A DNA stretch of 64,000 nucleotides from Nitrospirales bacterium (GCA_031315865.1 JALDRJ010000002.1:1090001-1154000); one strand, 5' to 3'; shown: positions 8,255 to 16,803, counted from the stretch's first letter. Notes: generated by a model not told the origin, from the sequence alone. Program-made: numbers and translations.

Positions 8255-8400
8255 TTGGGTTTCTCCTCCAATAATCACGAGCGCTCAAGATCAAAGAGTG
8301 CAGGAGAAAGTCCTAATGGGGTAAAGCACAGCCTTAGAAAACTGATTCTTCATCAACGAAGGCCTGTCAGACCACGAACGTCTGACAGGCCTTCGTGTTT
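8255..8400 (+). ncRNA. candidate structured small RNA (~145 nt)
   Basis: Bounded by a promoter and an intrinsic terminator. From the predicted start, TTGGG plus TTTCTCCT pair with AGGAGAAA plus CCTAA (8302-8316), giving a 13-bp stem with a 2-nt bulge. Inside it GCGCTC (8281-8286) pairs with GAGTGC (8296-8301), allowing one G-U. A single-stranded stretch follows, then the terminator. No credible protein frame with a ribosome site lies inside. I do not recognise the family: it is not visibly SRP RNA, tmRNA or RNase P RNA, and it is shorter than typical 6S RNA. It could also be a leader that terminates ahead of the lipoprotein gene at 8613, though that gene lies 210 nt beyond. Confidence 0.55.
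8355..8395 (+). terminator. 17-bp intrinsic terminator
   Basis: Perfect 17-bp inverted repeat ACGAAGGCCTGTCAGAC / GTCTGACAGGCCTTCGT with a 7-nt loop, followed on the plus strand by GTTTTTC. No U-tract is seen on the minus strand, so it acts on plus-strand transcription. Confidence 0.88.
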
Positions 8401-8448
8401 TTCAGGCAGGAGCAAAAGGTTCTACTCGAAAGAGAGAGTTATCTAAAA

Positions 8449-8465
8449 AGATACGAATCGTATCT
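8449..8465. promoter_or_regulatory. palindromic site, candidate operator
   Basis: AGATACGA-A-TCGTATCT is a perfect 8-bp inverted repeat around a single base, with another GGATAC shortly after. It lies about 150 nt upstream of the first gene of the 8.6-11 kb exported-protein cluster. A repressor or activator dimer site is plausible; the regulator is unknown. Confidence 0.4.
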
Positions 8466-8612
8466 GAATGGATACAGGAAATAACATCAAATGAGTAAAA
8501 GAAACTCTCACTGGGGTGTTGAAACTCCATTTTGTCCAATTCTAAGAATGCAGACTAATCGGCATTACAATTGCTCAATTTCAGACTAAGCAGAAAACAT
8601 CAGTAAAACCAA

Positions 8613-9023
8613 ATGAAATTTTCCATGGTTTGTAAGAAAGGACTGTTGGTACTGCTCTGGACATTAGGCAGCTTGATCGGCTGTACAAAAGTAGAAGTCA
8701 ATACCGTTTTAGACCAGACAGCAATGGCTCCGGAAGGATATAAATATCCTGAAGAGTTTATCTGTAACGTTAAGTTAAAACTAACCTGCTACGCAGGAGT
8801 AATATGTTTCAGAGAAGTAACCACAGAGAGGTTCGCAGGAGAGGATCGAGTACACCCAAACAGTATTGCATATTTTGGAGAAGAAAATCTTTCAGTCACA
8901 TCATGCTCCACCAACACAACGGCAAAGGAAGACGTAATTAAAAGAATAAATATCGGTAAAAAAACGTACCGCCTTCGCACTATAGAAAGGGGAAAAAGCT
9001 TTATGAAAGGAGAAACGGAATGA
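8613..9023 (+). CDS. putative lipoprotein, unknown function
   Basis: 136 residues with a lipoprotein signal: Lys residues, a hydrophobic stretch and the lipobox LIGC (Cys at about residue 24). The mature part has several further cysteines (CNVKLKLTC, VICF, TSC) that could form disulfides outside the cytoplasm. No family is recognised. Its stop overlaps the start of the metzincin-like gene by four bases (ATGA), so the two are translationally coupled and probably work together. The region is AT-rich compared with the mrp operon. Confidence 0.7.
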   Translation: MKFSMVCKKGLLVLLWTLGSLIGCTKVEVNTVLDQTAMAPEGYKYPEEFICNVKLKLTCYAGVICFREVTTERFAGEDRVHPNSIAYFGEENLSVTSCSTNTTAKEDVIKRINIGKKTYRLRTIERGKSFMKGETE

Positions 9024-9655
9024 AGGGTAGTGTGCGGAAAACTTTATTATTGCCCCTCTTGTGTTCCTTCATACTTGTAACTTCGAGCTGTTTGGCTTTA
9101 GATCTTGAGGTAGACCAACCAACAGATGTGCTGACAATCAGTCACCACAAGACCGTAGACCTGACCCATACACAAGTCAAAGAAATTTTGCATCATGCAT
9201 TTATGGCTCTTCAAAAGGATCCAGACATAGATGATGACCATAATTGCAGGATGAAGTTTAAGAAGTTTGCGATAAAAGAGTTTGATTCAGATGACACACC
9301 GGCAACTGTCACGAGTGCAGAAGACATGCAATTACTAGCAAGAGAGCCAGGACACGTAAAAGTAGTCGGAGCCATAAATTGGAATTGCGGAAAGATTACC
9401 GCCGACGAAGGCAGTGTGTGGGGCTGCTCTCCAAGAGGAGGAAATTTCATCGTGGTGCAACATCAAGTTGACCCGGATAATCCTGCTACAGACGGTGTGT
9501 TGTGGCTTCACGAACTGGGACACAATGCTGGCCTTCCAGATATTAGACAGAAGGATGTCTCTCATATGTCAAACAAGCCCGTAATGACTGAATGGATTGA
9601 CCCGACTCATACAGTCCTTAATGAATTAGAATGTCGTTATTTTGCAAGCCTGTAG
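9020..9655 (+). CDS. exported metzincin-like zinc metalloprotease (putative)
   Basis: 211 residues with an N-terminal signal sequence. The key motif is HELGHNAGLPD (His164, Glu165, His168, Gly171, Asp174), which fits the metzincin pattern HExxHxxGxx(H/D), with Asp as third zinc ligand as in snapalysin-type enzymes. Met183 or Met189 after it could be the Met-turn. Four cysteines in the mature part suggest disulfides. Overall similarity to a named family is not evident, so activity is inferred from the motif. Translationally coupled to the upstream lipoprotein, which might be its partner, inhibitor or substrate. Confidence 0.7.
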   Translation: MKGSVRKTLLLPLLCSFILVTSSCLALDLEVDQPTDVLTISHHKTVDLTHTQVKEILHHAFMALQKDPDIDDDHNCRMKFKKFAIKEFDSDDTPATVTSAEDMQLLAREPGHVKVVGAINWNCGKITADEGSVWGCSPRGGNFIVVQHQVDPDNPATDGVLWLHELGHNAGLPDIRQKDVSHMSNKPVMTEWIDPTHTVLNELECRYFASL

Positions 9656-9725
9656 AGAATAGGATTCGAATGGAAGAAAAACTGGGCAACTATGCTCTTT
9701 GTTCTGTTGCTTCGAGGAGCAAATC

Positions 9726-10730
9726 ATGAAAATCAGAACAATCGTTGCAGTGATCCTGTCTTTAACTAGTTTCTGTTTAGGACCTCAGATCGAGGCGTTC
9801 GCTCAATGTCCAAATTCTCCGCCTCCTGCCGCAAGTCCATCATCAGTCGAACAATTTGTCGAACGGATCTATCATCGAGGATATCCGTTTGAAGAAGCAC
9901 TGGAATACGCAAAAGGCAAAGATAGTAATATCAAGCAGCGCATCGACACACTTACGTGCTTGCTAAAAGTCGGAACAAAAAAATCCTATTGGTCAAACAT
10001 AGTCACCACCTTGGGGGTCATCGGCCATCCAACCGCTGTCGAGGCAATGATTGAATTTGTAAGTAGGCCGATTCCTAGTTCGAATTCAATCGATTGGCCG
10101 CTGGTTAGATCCAAACGAAGTGCACTCATCGCGCTGGGGTATGTCATCAAGAGGCATGAAGAGGCTAGGAACAAACACACTGATAGCGAGGAGAAGACAG
10201 CAGCAAATAATGCTGTAGAATTTTTATGCGATCACTTAGAGGAGAAAGACTCTTGTACCTCAGATCAAAACAAGTTAGTCGCAGCAAAAAGAAAAACCAT
10301 AGGCAAGTATAGAGCTATAAAATCGAAGTTCGAAATTGAAATAATTGCTCCATATCTTCGACAAGCAGCTATATTGGGCCTCGCTCTCTCAGGCAGTCAA
10401 GAAGGGGGCAATGCTTTGAGAGAACTAGAAGACCCATGGATAGTCAAATTCTGGACGGAATATGTAGTAGTACCCGTCAAAAATGCGAAAAATGCAGTGT
10501 CCCGCAACATCTCAGAATTTGCACCATTCTCAGTTACAGAGGCACTTTCCATGACACCTTTGTTTGATGAAGATGAAAACACGCCTTCTCCTCAAAAGCG
10601 GAAAAAACAACTTATACCGCCAAGAGTTGTAGATCCAATCGAGGAAGCGACACTCGCCCATGAAATAATAAGCCAAAACAAAAAGGGATTGGAGTGTTAT
10701 TACGATTCGTCAAAATGTGATACCCAATGA
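9726..10730 (+). CDS. exported protein with HEAT-like helices, unknown function
   Basis: 334 residues from the ATG at 9726, which has GAGGAG just upstream; the frame extends back to 9699, but that start lacks a ribosome site. Signal peptide MKIRTIVAVILSLTSF ending near AFA|QCPN. The region at residues ~80-220 has repeated helical segments of HEAT type (LGVIGHPTAVEAMIEFV, SALIALGYVI, QAAILGLALSGSQEGGNAL), the rest being Lys/Glu-rich. It follows the metzincin-like gene by 70 nt. Such repeats usually mediate protein binding. Confidence 0.65.
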   Translation: MKIRTIVAVILSLTSFCLGPQIEAFAQCPNSPPPAASPSSVEQFVERIYHRGYPFEEALEYAKGKDSNIKQRIDTLTCLLKVGTKKSYWSNIVTTLGVIGHPTAVEAMIEFVSRPIPSSNSIDWPLVRSKRSALIALGYVIKRHEEARNKHTDSEEKTAANNAVEFLCDHLEEKDSCTSDQNKLVAAKRKTIGKYRAIKSKFEIEIIAPYLRQAAILGLALSGSQEGGNALRELEDPWIVKFWTEYVVVPVKNAKNAVSRNISEFAPFSVTEALSMTPLFDEDENTPSPQKRKKQLIPPRVVDPIEEATLAHEIISQNKKGLECYYDSSKCDTQ

Positions 10731-10787
10731 AGAACAATTACCTAAACACACATAAACCCTTCAAATTTTTCTAGTACGGAGGTACTT

Positions 10788-10982
10788 ATGAAACTTCGCA
10801 TGTTGATTATCGCCCCACTGATCGCAACAATATTTACAGGCTGCATGAAAATCAATATTTCAGTTGGCTCCGGAAGTGGTGGAACAGGTTTTGATCCCGG
10901 TTTAAGATCACGAGTTAGCTGCGCTAAAGATATGTATAATCAATGTATCCCCAATCATCCTCCCGGGTGCACATGCTCATAA
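10788..10982 (+). CDS. small Cys-rich lipoprotein-like peptide (NPPGCxC family, copy 1)
   Basis: 64 residues with a strong GGAGG ribosome site. An N-terminal hydrophobic stretch ends in a lipobox-like IFTGC. A Gly/Ser-rich linker follows, then a Cys-rich tail: C-x7-C-x2-N-x-PPGC-x-C. The same cysteine spacing and PPGC core recur in the 64-residue peptide at 16804-16998 beside the PatA/PatG-like genes. The conserved tail could be a modified or disulfide-bonded core peptide. Function is unknown; its lipid-anchor signal distinguishes it from copy 2. Confidence 0.7.
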   Translation: MKLRMLIIAPLIATIFTGCMKINISVGSGSGGTGFDPGLRSRVSCAKDMYNQCIPNHPPGCTCS

Positions 10983-11018
10983 AAAAATCTAACTTGAACC
11001 CCAATTTGTTTGCCAATA

Positions 11019-13910
11019 ATGGACAATACCCGCAGCTACTTGATTGTTCGCAGTGTCCTTATCAAAATACACTTCTTTAAGTTTTTGTGCGTTGGGCTCC
11101 TAATAGTACCTGCTCAACTACTAAACCTGAGCTCCGTTAGTCGAGCGCAAGTTACATTAGATGGAACACTTGGTATAGGTACACCCGGCCAAGAGGTTGG
11201 CCCAGGAAATCTTCCTAGTGGAAAATCTCTTGCCAATGGTGCTACCTCGACTGACCATCTCATAACCGATAGTCTAGGAGCGAGGGTAGGCGATAACCTC
11301 TTTCACAGTTTTAGCAACTTTAGTATTGGTGACGGGAAAAGTGCCACTTTTACTGGACCGGATTCCATTGCCAACGTTCTGAGTCGCGTAACAGGGCCAA
11401 ATGCATCTATTATTAACGGAACTCTCGCGTCCACCATTGATAATGCAAACATTTTTTTATTGAATCCGGCAGGAGTAATTTTTGGGCCAAACGCTAAACT
11501 TGATGTAAAGGGAGCTTTCTACGCAACTACCGCAGACTTTGTTCAACTAAACCAAGACGGCGTATTTTATGCTAGCCTTGGTGAAGACAGTGTTTTAACT
11601 TCAGCGGAACCTGAAGCCTTCGGATTTCTAGGAAACACCCCTCCTCCGTTATCCCCTACAAGTCCTGCATCTGTTTTTGTCGAAGGATTGAGAGTCCTAA
11701 ATGAGAATTCTGTCACTGTTATTGGCCGTGACGCGATAGCCGGAACAGAAGTAGTAGACGGTATAGCTATCAACGCAGGGAAGTTACAGAATCCCAACAG
11801 TCACGTACACTTGGTGAGTATTGGAGCATCGCAATCACCAAATGTGGCCCAAGTCGCGGTGAATATCGATACTCTAGCTGTGCGCGGATTAACGTCTCAG
11901 GACGAAGTTACCCAAAGCCAGATCCAGTTAGGTGGAATTTCTCTTTCGCAAGAAGCTCAAATTGATACTAGCGGTGTCCGAGGAGGGGGTGTGGTAATTC
12001 GAGGCGGGAAACTCACTCTAAGCGAATCATCGATTTTGGTAAATTCAACCGGAATTATAGATGAATCTATAGATGAATCCTGGACTGCCGTGGATATAAG
12101 GACAGATTCGTTAATTATTAAAGATGGGGGATCGATTGAGGCTGAAGCCTTTGGTTCTGTGGACGGAGGAGATATCGTCTTACTAGTCAACGAAAGTTTC
12201 CAAATTCGTGAAGGCGGTCTAGTGATAACGAGTGCCGTTAGTGGATCAGGTAATGCAGGAGAAATTAAGGTCCATGCGGATGAAGTGGTGATCTCTGGAG
12301 TTCTGACAGGAATAGCGAGCCAATCATTGTCAGATGGGAACGGAGGAGATATCAATATTACTACAAGTCGTTTGGAAATGGATACAGGAATCTTATTCTC
12401 ACAAACTTCTGGCTCCGGGCATGCGGGAAACATTGAGGTAACGATTCAAGAAGGTGAGTTACCCACAACATCAACCCAAGGTGAAATATCACCTTCTGAC
12501 CTACAGATTACCGGCAATGCTTCCATCACTACGCAATCAGAGATAGGATCAACAGGAGATGCGGGTGAAATTAGACTGACAGTTGGAAAGGAGGTAGGTA
12601 AAGCGGGAGAGCTAACTTTCGAAGGAGGAGATGTGTCAATTCGTGGAACTATTTTCTCCTCAATTGAAGGAACTGGCGCAGGAGGTAAGATCCAACTCAA
12701 GGCAGGTAATTTAGATTTATTTGGTTCTAGCCTCATACAAGTTCAGAACCTTAACTCAAGCCAAGTTCCAGGGAACATTACCTTAATCCTAACTGGAAAT
12801 TTGTCTGTAGAGGAATCCTCGACCATTAACACTTTTGCGCGTAATTCAGCTCCTGGTGCGAACCTGAACATAACGGCTAAGGAAGTCAATCTGACAAATA
12901 GCAGTGTCGTATCCACGACCACTCTAAGTGATGGACCGGGAGGGAATCTCACAATCATTGCTGAAAACCTCCAAGTAACGGACAAAGGCGAGCTCACTTC
13001 TGAGGCCAGATTAATTCCAAACGAAGCAATACCGTCTGGAAATGCCGGCAACATTAATGTTGAGTTGACTGGCAACTTACTCGTGAGCAAGGAGGGAAAG
13101 ATCGCTGTTAGTACAACGACCGCAGGGAATGGAGGAAACATTACTATCTCTGGATCTAATCTCTCATTAACCGGCGGCGCTTCTGTGACTGCTGAAAGTT
13201 TTTCTCAATCTAATGACGCCGGCAATGCTGGCGATATATCTCTCGAAGGTCAAAATTCCATTTTCATTGAGAACAGTACTGTCACAACAAGGGCTCAGAA
13301 TGCAGTTGCGGGAGATATTAAATTAAAATCTGAAAATCTTATTCAAATTATCGATAGTAGCATTATTAGCGAGGTGCCTGAAGGTTCGGGGTCAGCTGGG
13401 CGAATTAATATTGACCCTCAATTTATCATTGTAAAGAATAGTTTAATCGACAGTAGCGCGAATTTTGGCGATGGTGGAGATGTGACGTTTGAGGCAGATG
13501 CGGCGATTCTGATTGATCCTTTTAGTAAGATTGATACTTCTTCCCGGTTCGGCGGCAGTGGAAGAATCAATATTCGAGCTCCAATCCAAAACTTAAGTGA
13601 GACGATCGCGTCTTTACCTGAGGAGGTTTTAAAAGTTGCCGGATTGTTTGCAGAACGCTGTGCAGCTCAAAAAGACGGGAAATTTAGCAGCTTTACCCAA
13701 GGCACCCGCGGTGGTGGGCTTCTTGGGGTGTCCAATTATTTATCGAGTCCTCTATCGTTTTCGACTTCCAGTTCCGAGGCCAGCTCAGCCACCGCATCAG
13801 TGACAGGCTCAAAAGATGCGCTACAAGAATTTACCTGGAAGCTTTTCAATCCCGAAAAGACTGAAGACATCATCGAACACTGCGCCTCAATTCCCCTCTT
13901 CCGCTCCTGA
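11019..13910 (+). CDS. filamentous haemagglutinin-type exoprotein (TpsA), copy 1
   Basis: About 963 residues. After a long signal sequence (to around SRAQV) comes a TPS/haemagg_act domain with NLFHSFSNFSIGDG, NVLSRVTG and NPAGVIFGPNA, the region recognised by a TpsB transporter. The rest is a long Gly/Asn/Thr/Ser-rich beta-helix with repeats such as GNAGNINV, GDGGDVTF and GGNITI. The C-terminus has two cysteines in a block (FAERCAAQKDGKFSSF) shared with copy 2. Start uncertain: ATG at 11019 is chosen over TTG at 11010, and neither has a clear ribosome site. It would be secreted by two-partner secretion, but no TpsB gene is in the window. Confidence 0.88.
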   Translation: MDNTRSYLIVRSVLIKIHFFKFLCVGLLIVPAQLLNLSSVSRAQVTLDGTLGIGTPGQEVGPGNLPSGKSLANGATSTDHLITDSLGARVGDNLFHSFSNFSIGDGKSATFTGPDSIANVLSRVTGPNASIINGTLASTIDNANIFLLNPAGVIFGPNAKLDVKGAFYATTADFVQLNQDGVFYASLGEDSVLTSAEPEAFGFLGNTPPPLSPTSPASVFVEGLRVLNENSVTVIGRDAIAGTEVVDGIAINAGKLQNPNSHVHLVSIGASQSPNVAQVAVNIDTLAVRGLTSQDEVTQSQIQLGGISLSQEAQIDTSGVRGGGVVIRGGKLTLSESSILVNSTGIIDESIDESWTAVDIRTDSLIIKDGGSIEAEAFGSVDGGDIVLLVNESFQIREGGLVITSAVSGSGNAGEIKVHADEVVISGVLTGIASQSLSDGNGGDINITTSRLEMDTGILFSQTSGSGHAGNIEVTIQEGELPTTSTQGEISPSDLQITGNASITTQSEIGSTGDAGEIRLTVGKEVGKAGELTFEGGDVSIRGTIFSSIEGTGAGGKIQLKAGNLDLFGSSLIQVQNLNSSQVPGNITLILTGNLSVEESSTINTFARNSAPGANLNITAKEVNLTNSSVVSTTTLSDGPGGNLTIIAENLQVTDKGELTSEARLIPNEAIPSGNAGNINVELTGNLLVSKEGKIAVSTTTAGNGGNITISGSNLSLTGGASVTAESFSQSNDAGNAGDISLEGQNSIFIENSTVTTRAQNAVAGDIKLKSENLIQIIDSSIISEVPEGSGSAGRINIDPQFIIVKNSLIDSSANFGDGGDVTFEADAAILIDPFSKIDTSSRFGGSGRINIRAPIQNLSETIASLPEEVLKVAGLFAERCAAQKDGKFSSFTQGTRGGGLLGVSNYLSSPLSFSTSSSEASSATASVTGSKDALQEFTWKLFNPEKTEDIIEHCASIPLFRS

Positions 13911-14540
13911 CGCTCTTCCTAAACTGACTGTTCTTCATTACCACTACATTTCCTGAGCGCTCTTCTTCCCCTCAAAAGTTTTTGTCACCTCCTACTGTTT
14001 TCTGCGATCGATTCTTGAAGAGAGATTCTTTGCCGAAATTCGCGCGTGCCGAACCATGATTTTTCAATGCCGCGTATCCAAATAGATAAATCATGTATGT
14101 CATGCGATACAAATACATCGTCTCTATTTTGTTGAACAGATTGAGAAAATGAGAAACATCTGGAACTGTATTGATGAATTTCAATTTTGGCTTTGGAGGC
14201 ATCGGATTTGCTCCTCCCAAATAGATATCGTGACAATCACTCAGTTGACACATTGCTGGAGCAATTCAGGACAACAAAGGATGGCGTTATCTCTAAGGGA
14301 ACACATGATGACACGCACCAAATATATTCATACGTGTGACATCACGAGTTTGATCCAGGCCTCATTCGCGTAAGATTTGCCTGTCCAGTTTCCTGTCCTT
14401 TCCAGCTCACACAACACTTTCGTGCCATGCAGTGTCCGTCATGGTAGATGGAGAAGTTTGTCATGAATTGATCGATGTGAAGCACATCGCCAAACATCTC
14501 GTAACGGCATCACGACCTGAATCATTGAGAAAGCCAGAGA
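13911..14540. other. 630-bp gap between TpsA 1 and the PatA-like gene
   Basis: No recognised gene. AT-rich in its first half, it then changes to GC-richer sequence towards the protease gene. The only credible frame is a weak minus-strand ORF listed separately. The jump in composition marks a likely boundary between two acquired segments. Confidence 0.5.
13972..14202 (-). CDS. possible small hypothetical protein
   Basis: 76 residues from an ATG preceded by GGGAGGAG at good spacing, which is the main reason for listing it. The protein is basic with one short aromatic/hydrophobic stretch (YRMTYMIYLFGYAAL). No family is recognised. It is antisense to the flow of the surrounding island and may be spurious. 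Confidence 0.3.
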   Translation of the reverse strand: MPPKPKLKFINTVPDVSHFLNLFNKIETMYLYRMTYMIYLFGYAALKNHGSARANFGKESLFKNRSQKTVGGDKNF

Positions 14541-15416
14541 ATGACTCCCCGACAACTCATCAATCTCCATCCACTGATGGAGCAAACCAGTGGCCGGCCT
14601 GAAGTCCTCGTCGGCCTCATCGACGGCCCGGTCATGATGCCGCATCCGGCATTGACCATAAACAACATCAGAGAACTAGCCGGCGCGCAAACAGGAACCT
14701 GTACGATTCCCAACAGCTGGGCCTGTCTTCATGGCACGTTTGTCGCCGGAGTACTCAGTGCGACGCGCGAATCCGTGGCACCGGCTCTCTGTCCAGGCTG
14801 CACGCTGCTTCTTCGACCCATTTTTCCGGAAATCACCCAGGAACATCCCACCATGCCACGCACCACGCCGGACAATCTGGCCGCCGCGATCTGGGAAACC
14901 GTTGCCGCGGGAGCTCGCGTGATCAACCTCAGCCTTGCCCTCGAGACGCACACATCACAGGGCCACTATCAACTAAAAGACGCACTCGATTTCGCGGCCA
15001 GCCGGAGCACGATCGTCGTCAGCGCGACCGGCAATCAAGGAACCGTCGGGGGAAGCACGCTGACGCAACATCCGGCGGTCATCCCAGTAGCCGCGTATAG
15101 CCAGCAGGGGCGGCCATTGAACCTGTCCAACATCGGAGCCTCAATCGGCAGAAACGGACTGGGAGCGCCAGGAGAAGAAATCGTGAGCCTCGGTGCAGGA
15201 AATTCGTCACACATGCTCACGGGAACCAGTGCGGCCACACCATTCGTCACGGGCACCATCGCTTTGCTCTGGTCGCTCTTCCCCGCCGCGACGACCGCGC
15301 AAGTCAAAATGGCTATCACGAGTTCCACCGCACCAGGACGAAGGACCGTCGTCCCACCGCTCCTGAATGCAAACACCGCAAGAACAAGACTGCAACACCT
15401 TGTAGAAAGGAATTAG
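14541..15416 (+). CDS. PatA-like subtilisin family (S8) peptidase
   Basis: 291 residues, essentially a bare subtilisin domain with no signal peptide, so probably cytoplasmic. The triad is complete: Asp28 (VGLIDGPV), His64 (LHGTFVAG) and Ser230 (LTGTSAATPFV), with oxyanion Asn165 (SATGNQG). The opening (NLHPLMEQTSGRPEVLVGLIDGPV), VAPALCPGC and INLSLALET match the style of PatA/PatG proteases, which cleave leader peptides in cyanobactin maturation. Four nt separate it from the CGGC gene; a PatG-C-like gene follows. The substrate is unknown, and the Cys-rich peptide at 16804 is the obvious candidate. Confidence 0.85.
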   Translation: MTPRQLINLHPLMEQTSGRPEVLVGLIDGPVMMPHPALTINNIRELAGAQTGTCTIPNSWACLHGTFVAGVLSATRESVAPALCPGCTLLLRPIFPEITQEHPTMPRTTPDNLAAAIWETVAAGARVINLSLALETHTSQGHYQLKDALDFAASRSTIVVSATGNQGTVGGSTLTQHPAVIPVAAYSQQGRPLNLSNIGASIGRNGLGAPGEEIVSLGAGNSSHMLTGTSAATPFVTGTIALLWSLFPAATTAQVKMAITSSTAPGRRTVVPPLLNANTARTRLQHLVERN

Positions 15417-15420
15417 GCCT

Positions 15421-15633
15421 ATGGAAGACATCCATGCCCCAGACGAAACTCGTCAAGAGCCAGCAGCGCAACCCTACCGCGTCCGCCTTCCAGGGTTCAT
15501 AAGCGACCAAGACATTGGACTGGGCGACATGATGAAAAAAGCCACCTATGCCATGGGCATCAAACCCTGCGGGGGCTGCCACCGGCGCGCCGCCGCGCTC
15601 AATCGCTGGATGGTCTTTTCCGGCAGACGGTAA
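15421..15633 (+). CDS. small CGGC-motif protein of the PatA/PatG-like cassette
   Basis: 70 residues, starting 4 nt after the protease stop with AAAGGAATTAGG upstream. The N-terminal half is acidic and Pro-rich; the C-terminal half is the conserved-looking GLGDMMKKATYAMGIKPCGGC followed by HRRAAALNRWMVF. The CGGC could bind a metal, form a redox disulfide or be a modification site. Three roles are possible: an accessory (adaptor) protein of the cassette, a metal-binding factor, or an additional precursor whose substrate part is the C-terminus. I recognise the motif style but not a named function. Confidence 0.75.
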   Translation: MEDIHAPDETRQEPAAQPYRVRLPGFISDQDIGLGDMMKKATYAMGIKPCGGCHRRAAALNRWMVFSGRR

Positions 15634-15694
15634 GGACAGAGAAACACCAATATCATTCTTCTCACTTTAACGTTCACACATGAAAGGAGACATC

Positions 15695-16657
15695 ATGCAA
15701 GAAAACATGACGCAGGAAACAACACCGCAAGGACCTGGCCTAACGACAGATGTATATGGCCCCACACCAGCCAGGCCAAGTGGAGCAAACACCGTCGTGG
15801 CATCGCTGCAAGAAAAAGAACAGAGCACCTGTCAAACCTGCCAAACGCCCGCCGTGACCAACGGCCAACAGAATCCCAACTTCGTCTACGCCATCGGGTC
15901 CATCGAACCGCGCTTTCCCATGCCCTCCATCGAAAAGGAATGCCTGCAAGCCGTCTCGCGCATGAACGGAACATCGGGCCTCTCCGACCAACAAGTTTTG
16001 AAAAAAGTCCTCTCCCACCCCAGCAACCGGTACCTGGCGCGGCAAATGTGTTGGGTGTTTACCGTGGAAGGGCTGGAAACCTACCTCCTGCGCCCCCGCG
16101 ACGCCACCGATCTCGAACAACTCGTGGAAGCCATCCGCCCAGAGCCCGACAACAACGACATCGACGTCGTCATCGGCTATCGCGGCAGCCTCGCGCCACC
16201 CGAAGCCTGTAACGGCCTCATTCTGCCCATGGTCATGATCGAGCAGGTGTACTCCTTCGACATGAAATCCCTGCTCAAGTCGATGCCCACGCCTGAAAAG
16301 ATGTCCCCCGGACAATTCTCGCCCATCGCGCAGGAACTCTACAAACAAATCATCCACATGGCCGACAACGCCGGAGCCACCGACGAACACCGGGCCATGA
16401 ATTATCTGGCCGTCCGGTACGACGCCATCTACACCGTGTGCGCGGAACAATATCGAAACAACTATTCCTTAAACAGCGTGCAAGTCCGCCCCTCGCGGCT
16501 GAGCGCCGCCCGCAAGGTCATGGATGCCATCTTCACGTTTACCCATCGCGAAACGACCGTCACCCAGAAATGGTTCACCCGCGTGGACGTCACGGAAGAA
16601 TTCCCATACCTCGTCAGCCCCCTCTCGCCCTACTACGTCTATGAGCAGCAGGTGTGA
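15695..16657 (+). CDS. PatG C-terminal-domain-like protein
   Basis: About 320 residues. AGGAG seven bases before the ATG at 15695 decides the start over the ATG at 15680. A flexible N-terminus with CQTCQTP is followed by a domain resembling the C-terminal part of cyanobactin protease PatG: FVYAIGSIEPRFPMPSIEKE, NRYLARQMCWVFTVEGLET, YLLRPRD, then a DVVIGYRGSLAPPEACNGL block. That domain of PatG is not the catalytic macrocyclase and its role is poorly known. Here it is a separate protein without any protease domain, beside a separate PatA-like protease, like a split PatG. Third codon positions are strongly C-rich, unlike the flanking TpsA 1. Confidence 0.72.
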   Translation: MQENMTQETTPQGPGLTTDVYGPTPARPSGANTVVASLQEKEQSTCQTCQTPAVTNGQQNPNFVYAIGSIEPRFPMPSIEKECLQAVSRMNGTSGLSDQQVLKKVLSHPSNRYLARQMCWVFTVEGLETYLLRPRDATDLEQLVEAIRPEPDNNDIDVVIGYRGSLAPPEACNGLILPMVMIEQVYSFDMKSLLKSMPTPEKMSPGQFSPIAQELYKQIIHMADNAGATDEHRAMNYLAVRYDAIYTVCAEQYRNNYSLNSVQVRPSRLSAARKVMDAIFTFTHRETTVTQKWFTRVDVTEEFPYLVSPLSPYYVYEQQV

Positions 16658-16803
16658 AACCAGGAGCGACGAGTCATGAAAGAGCAGGGGAGAATTGAAT
16701 CATAGGTGATAAGCAAATCAACACCAGATCGGGACCGGTGCGTCAGCCACCCTGATTGTGTTCTACCAGTAAGGTTGTTGAATGAGAAAAGGAGGAGAAG
16801 ATT

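Noticed and set aside
11567-13141. Several minus-strand frames inside TpsA 1
   Set aside because: These come from Gly/Ser/Thr-rich repeat codons read backwards (Pro/Ser-rich products); the plus-strand protein has clear domain homology.
13972-14253. Longer form (93 aa) of the small minus-strand ORF
   Set aside because: The upstream start lacks a ribosome site; if real, the gene starts at the ATG at 14202 with GGGAGGAG upstream.
15693-16450. Two long minus-strand frames opposite the PatG-C-like gene
   Set aside because: High GC at third positions removes stops on the other strand; the products are Val/Gly/His-rich without domains, and the plus-strand gene has a strong ribosome site and domain similarity.
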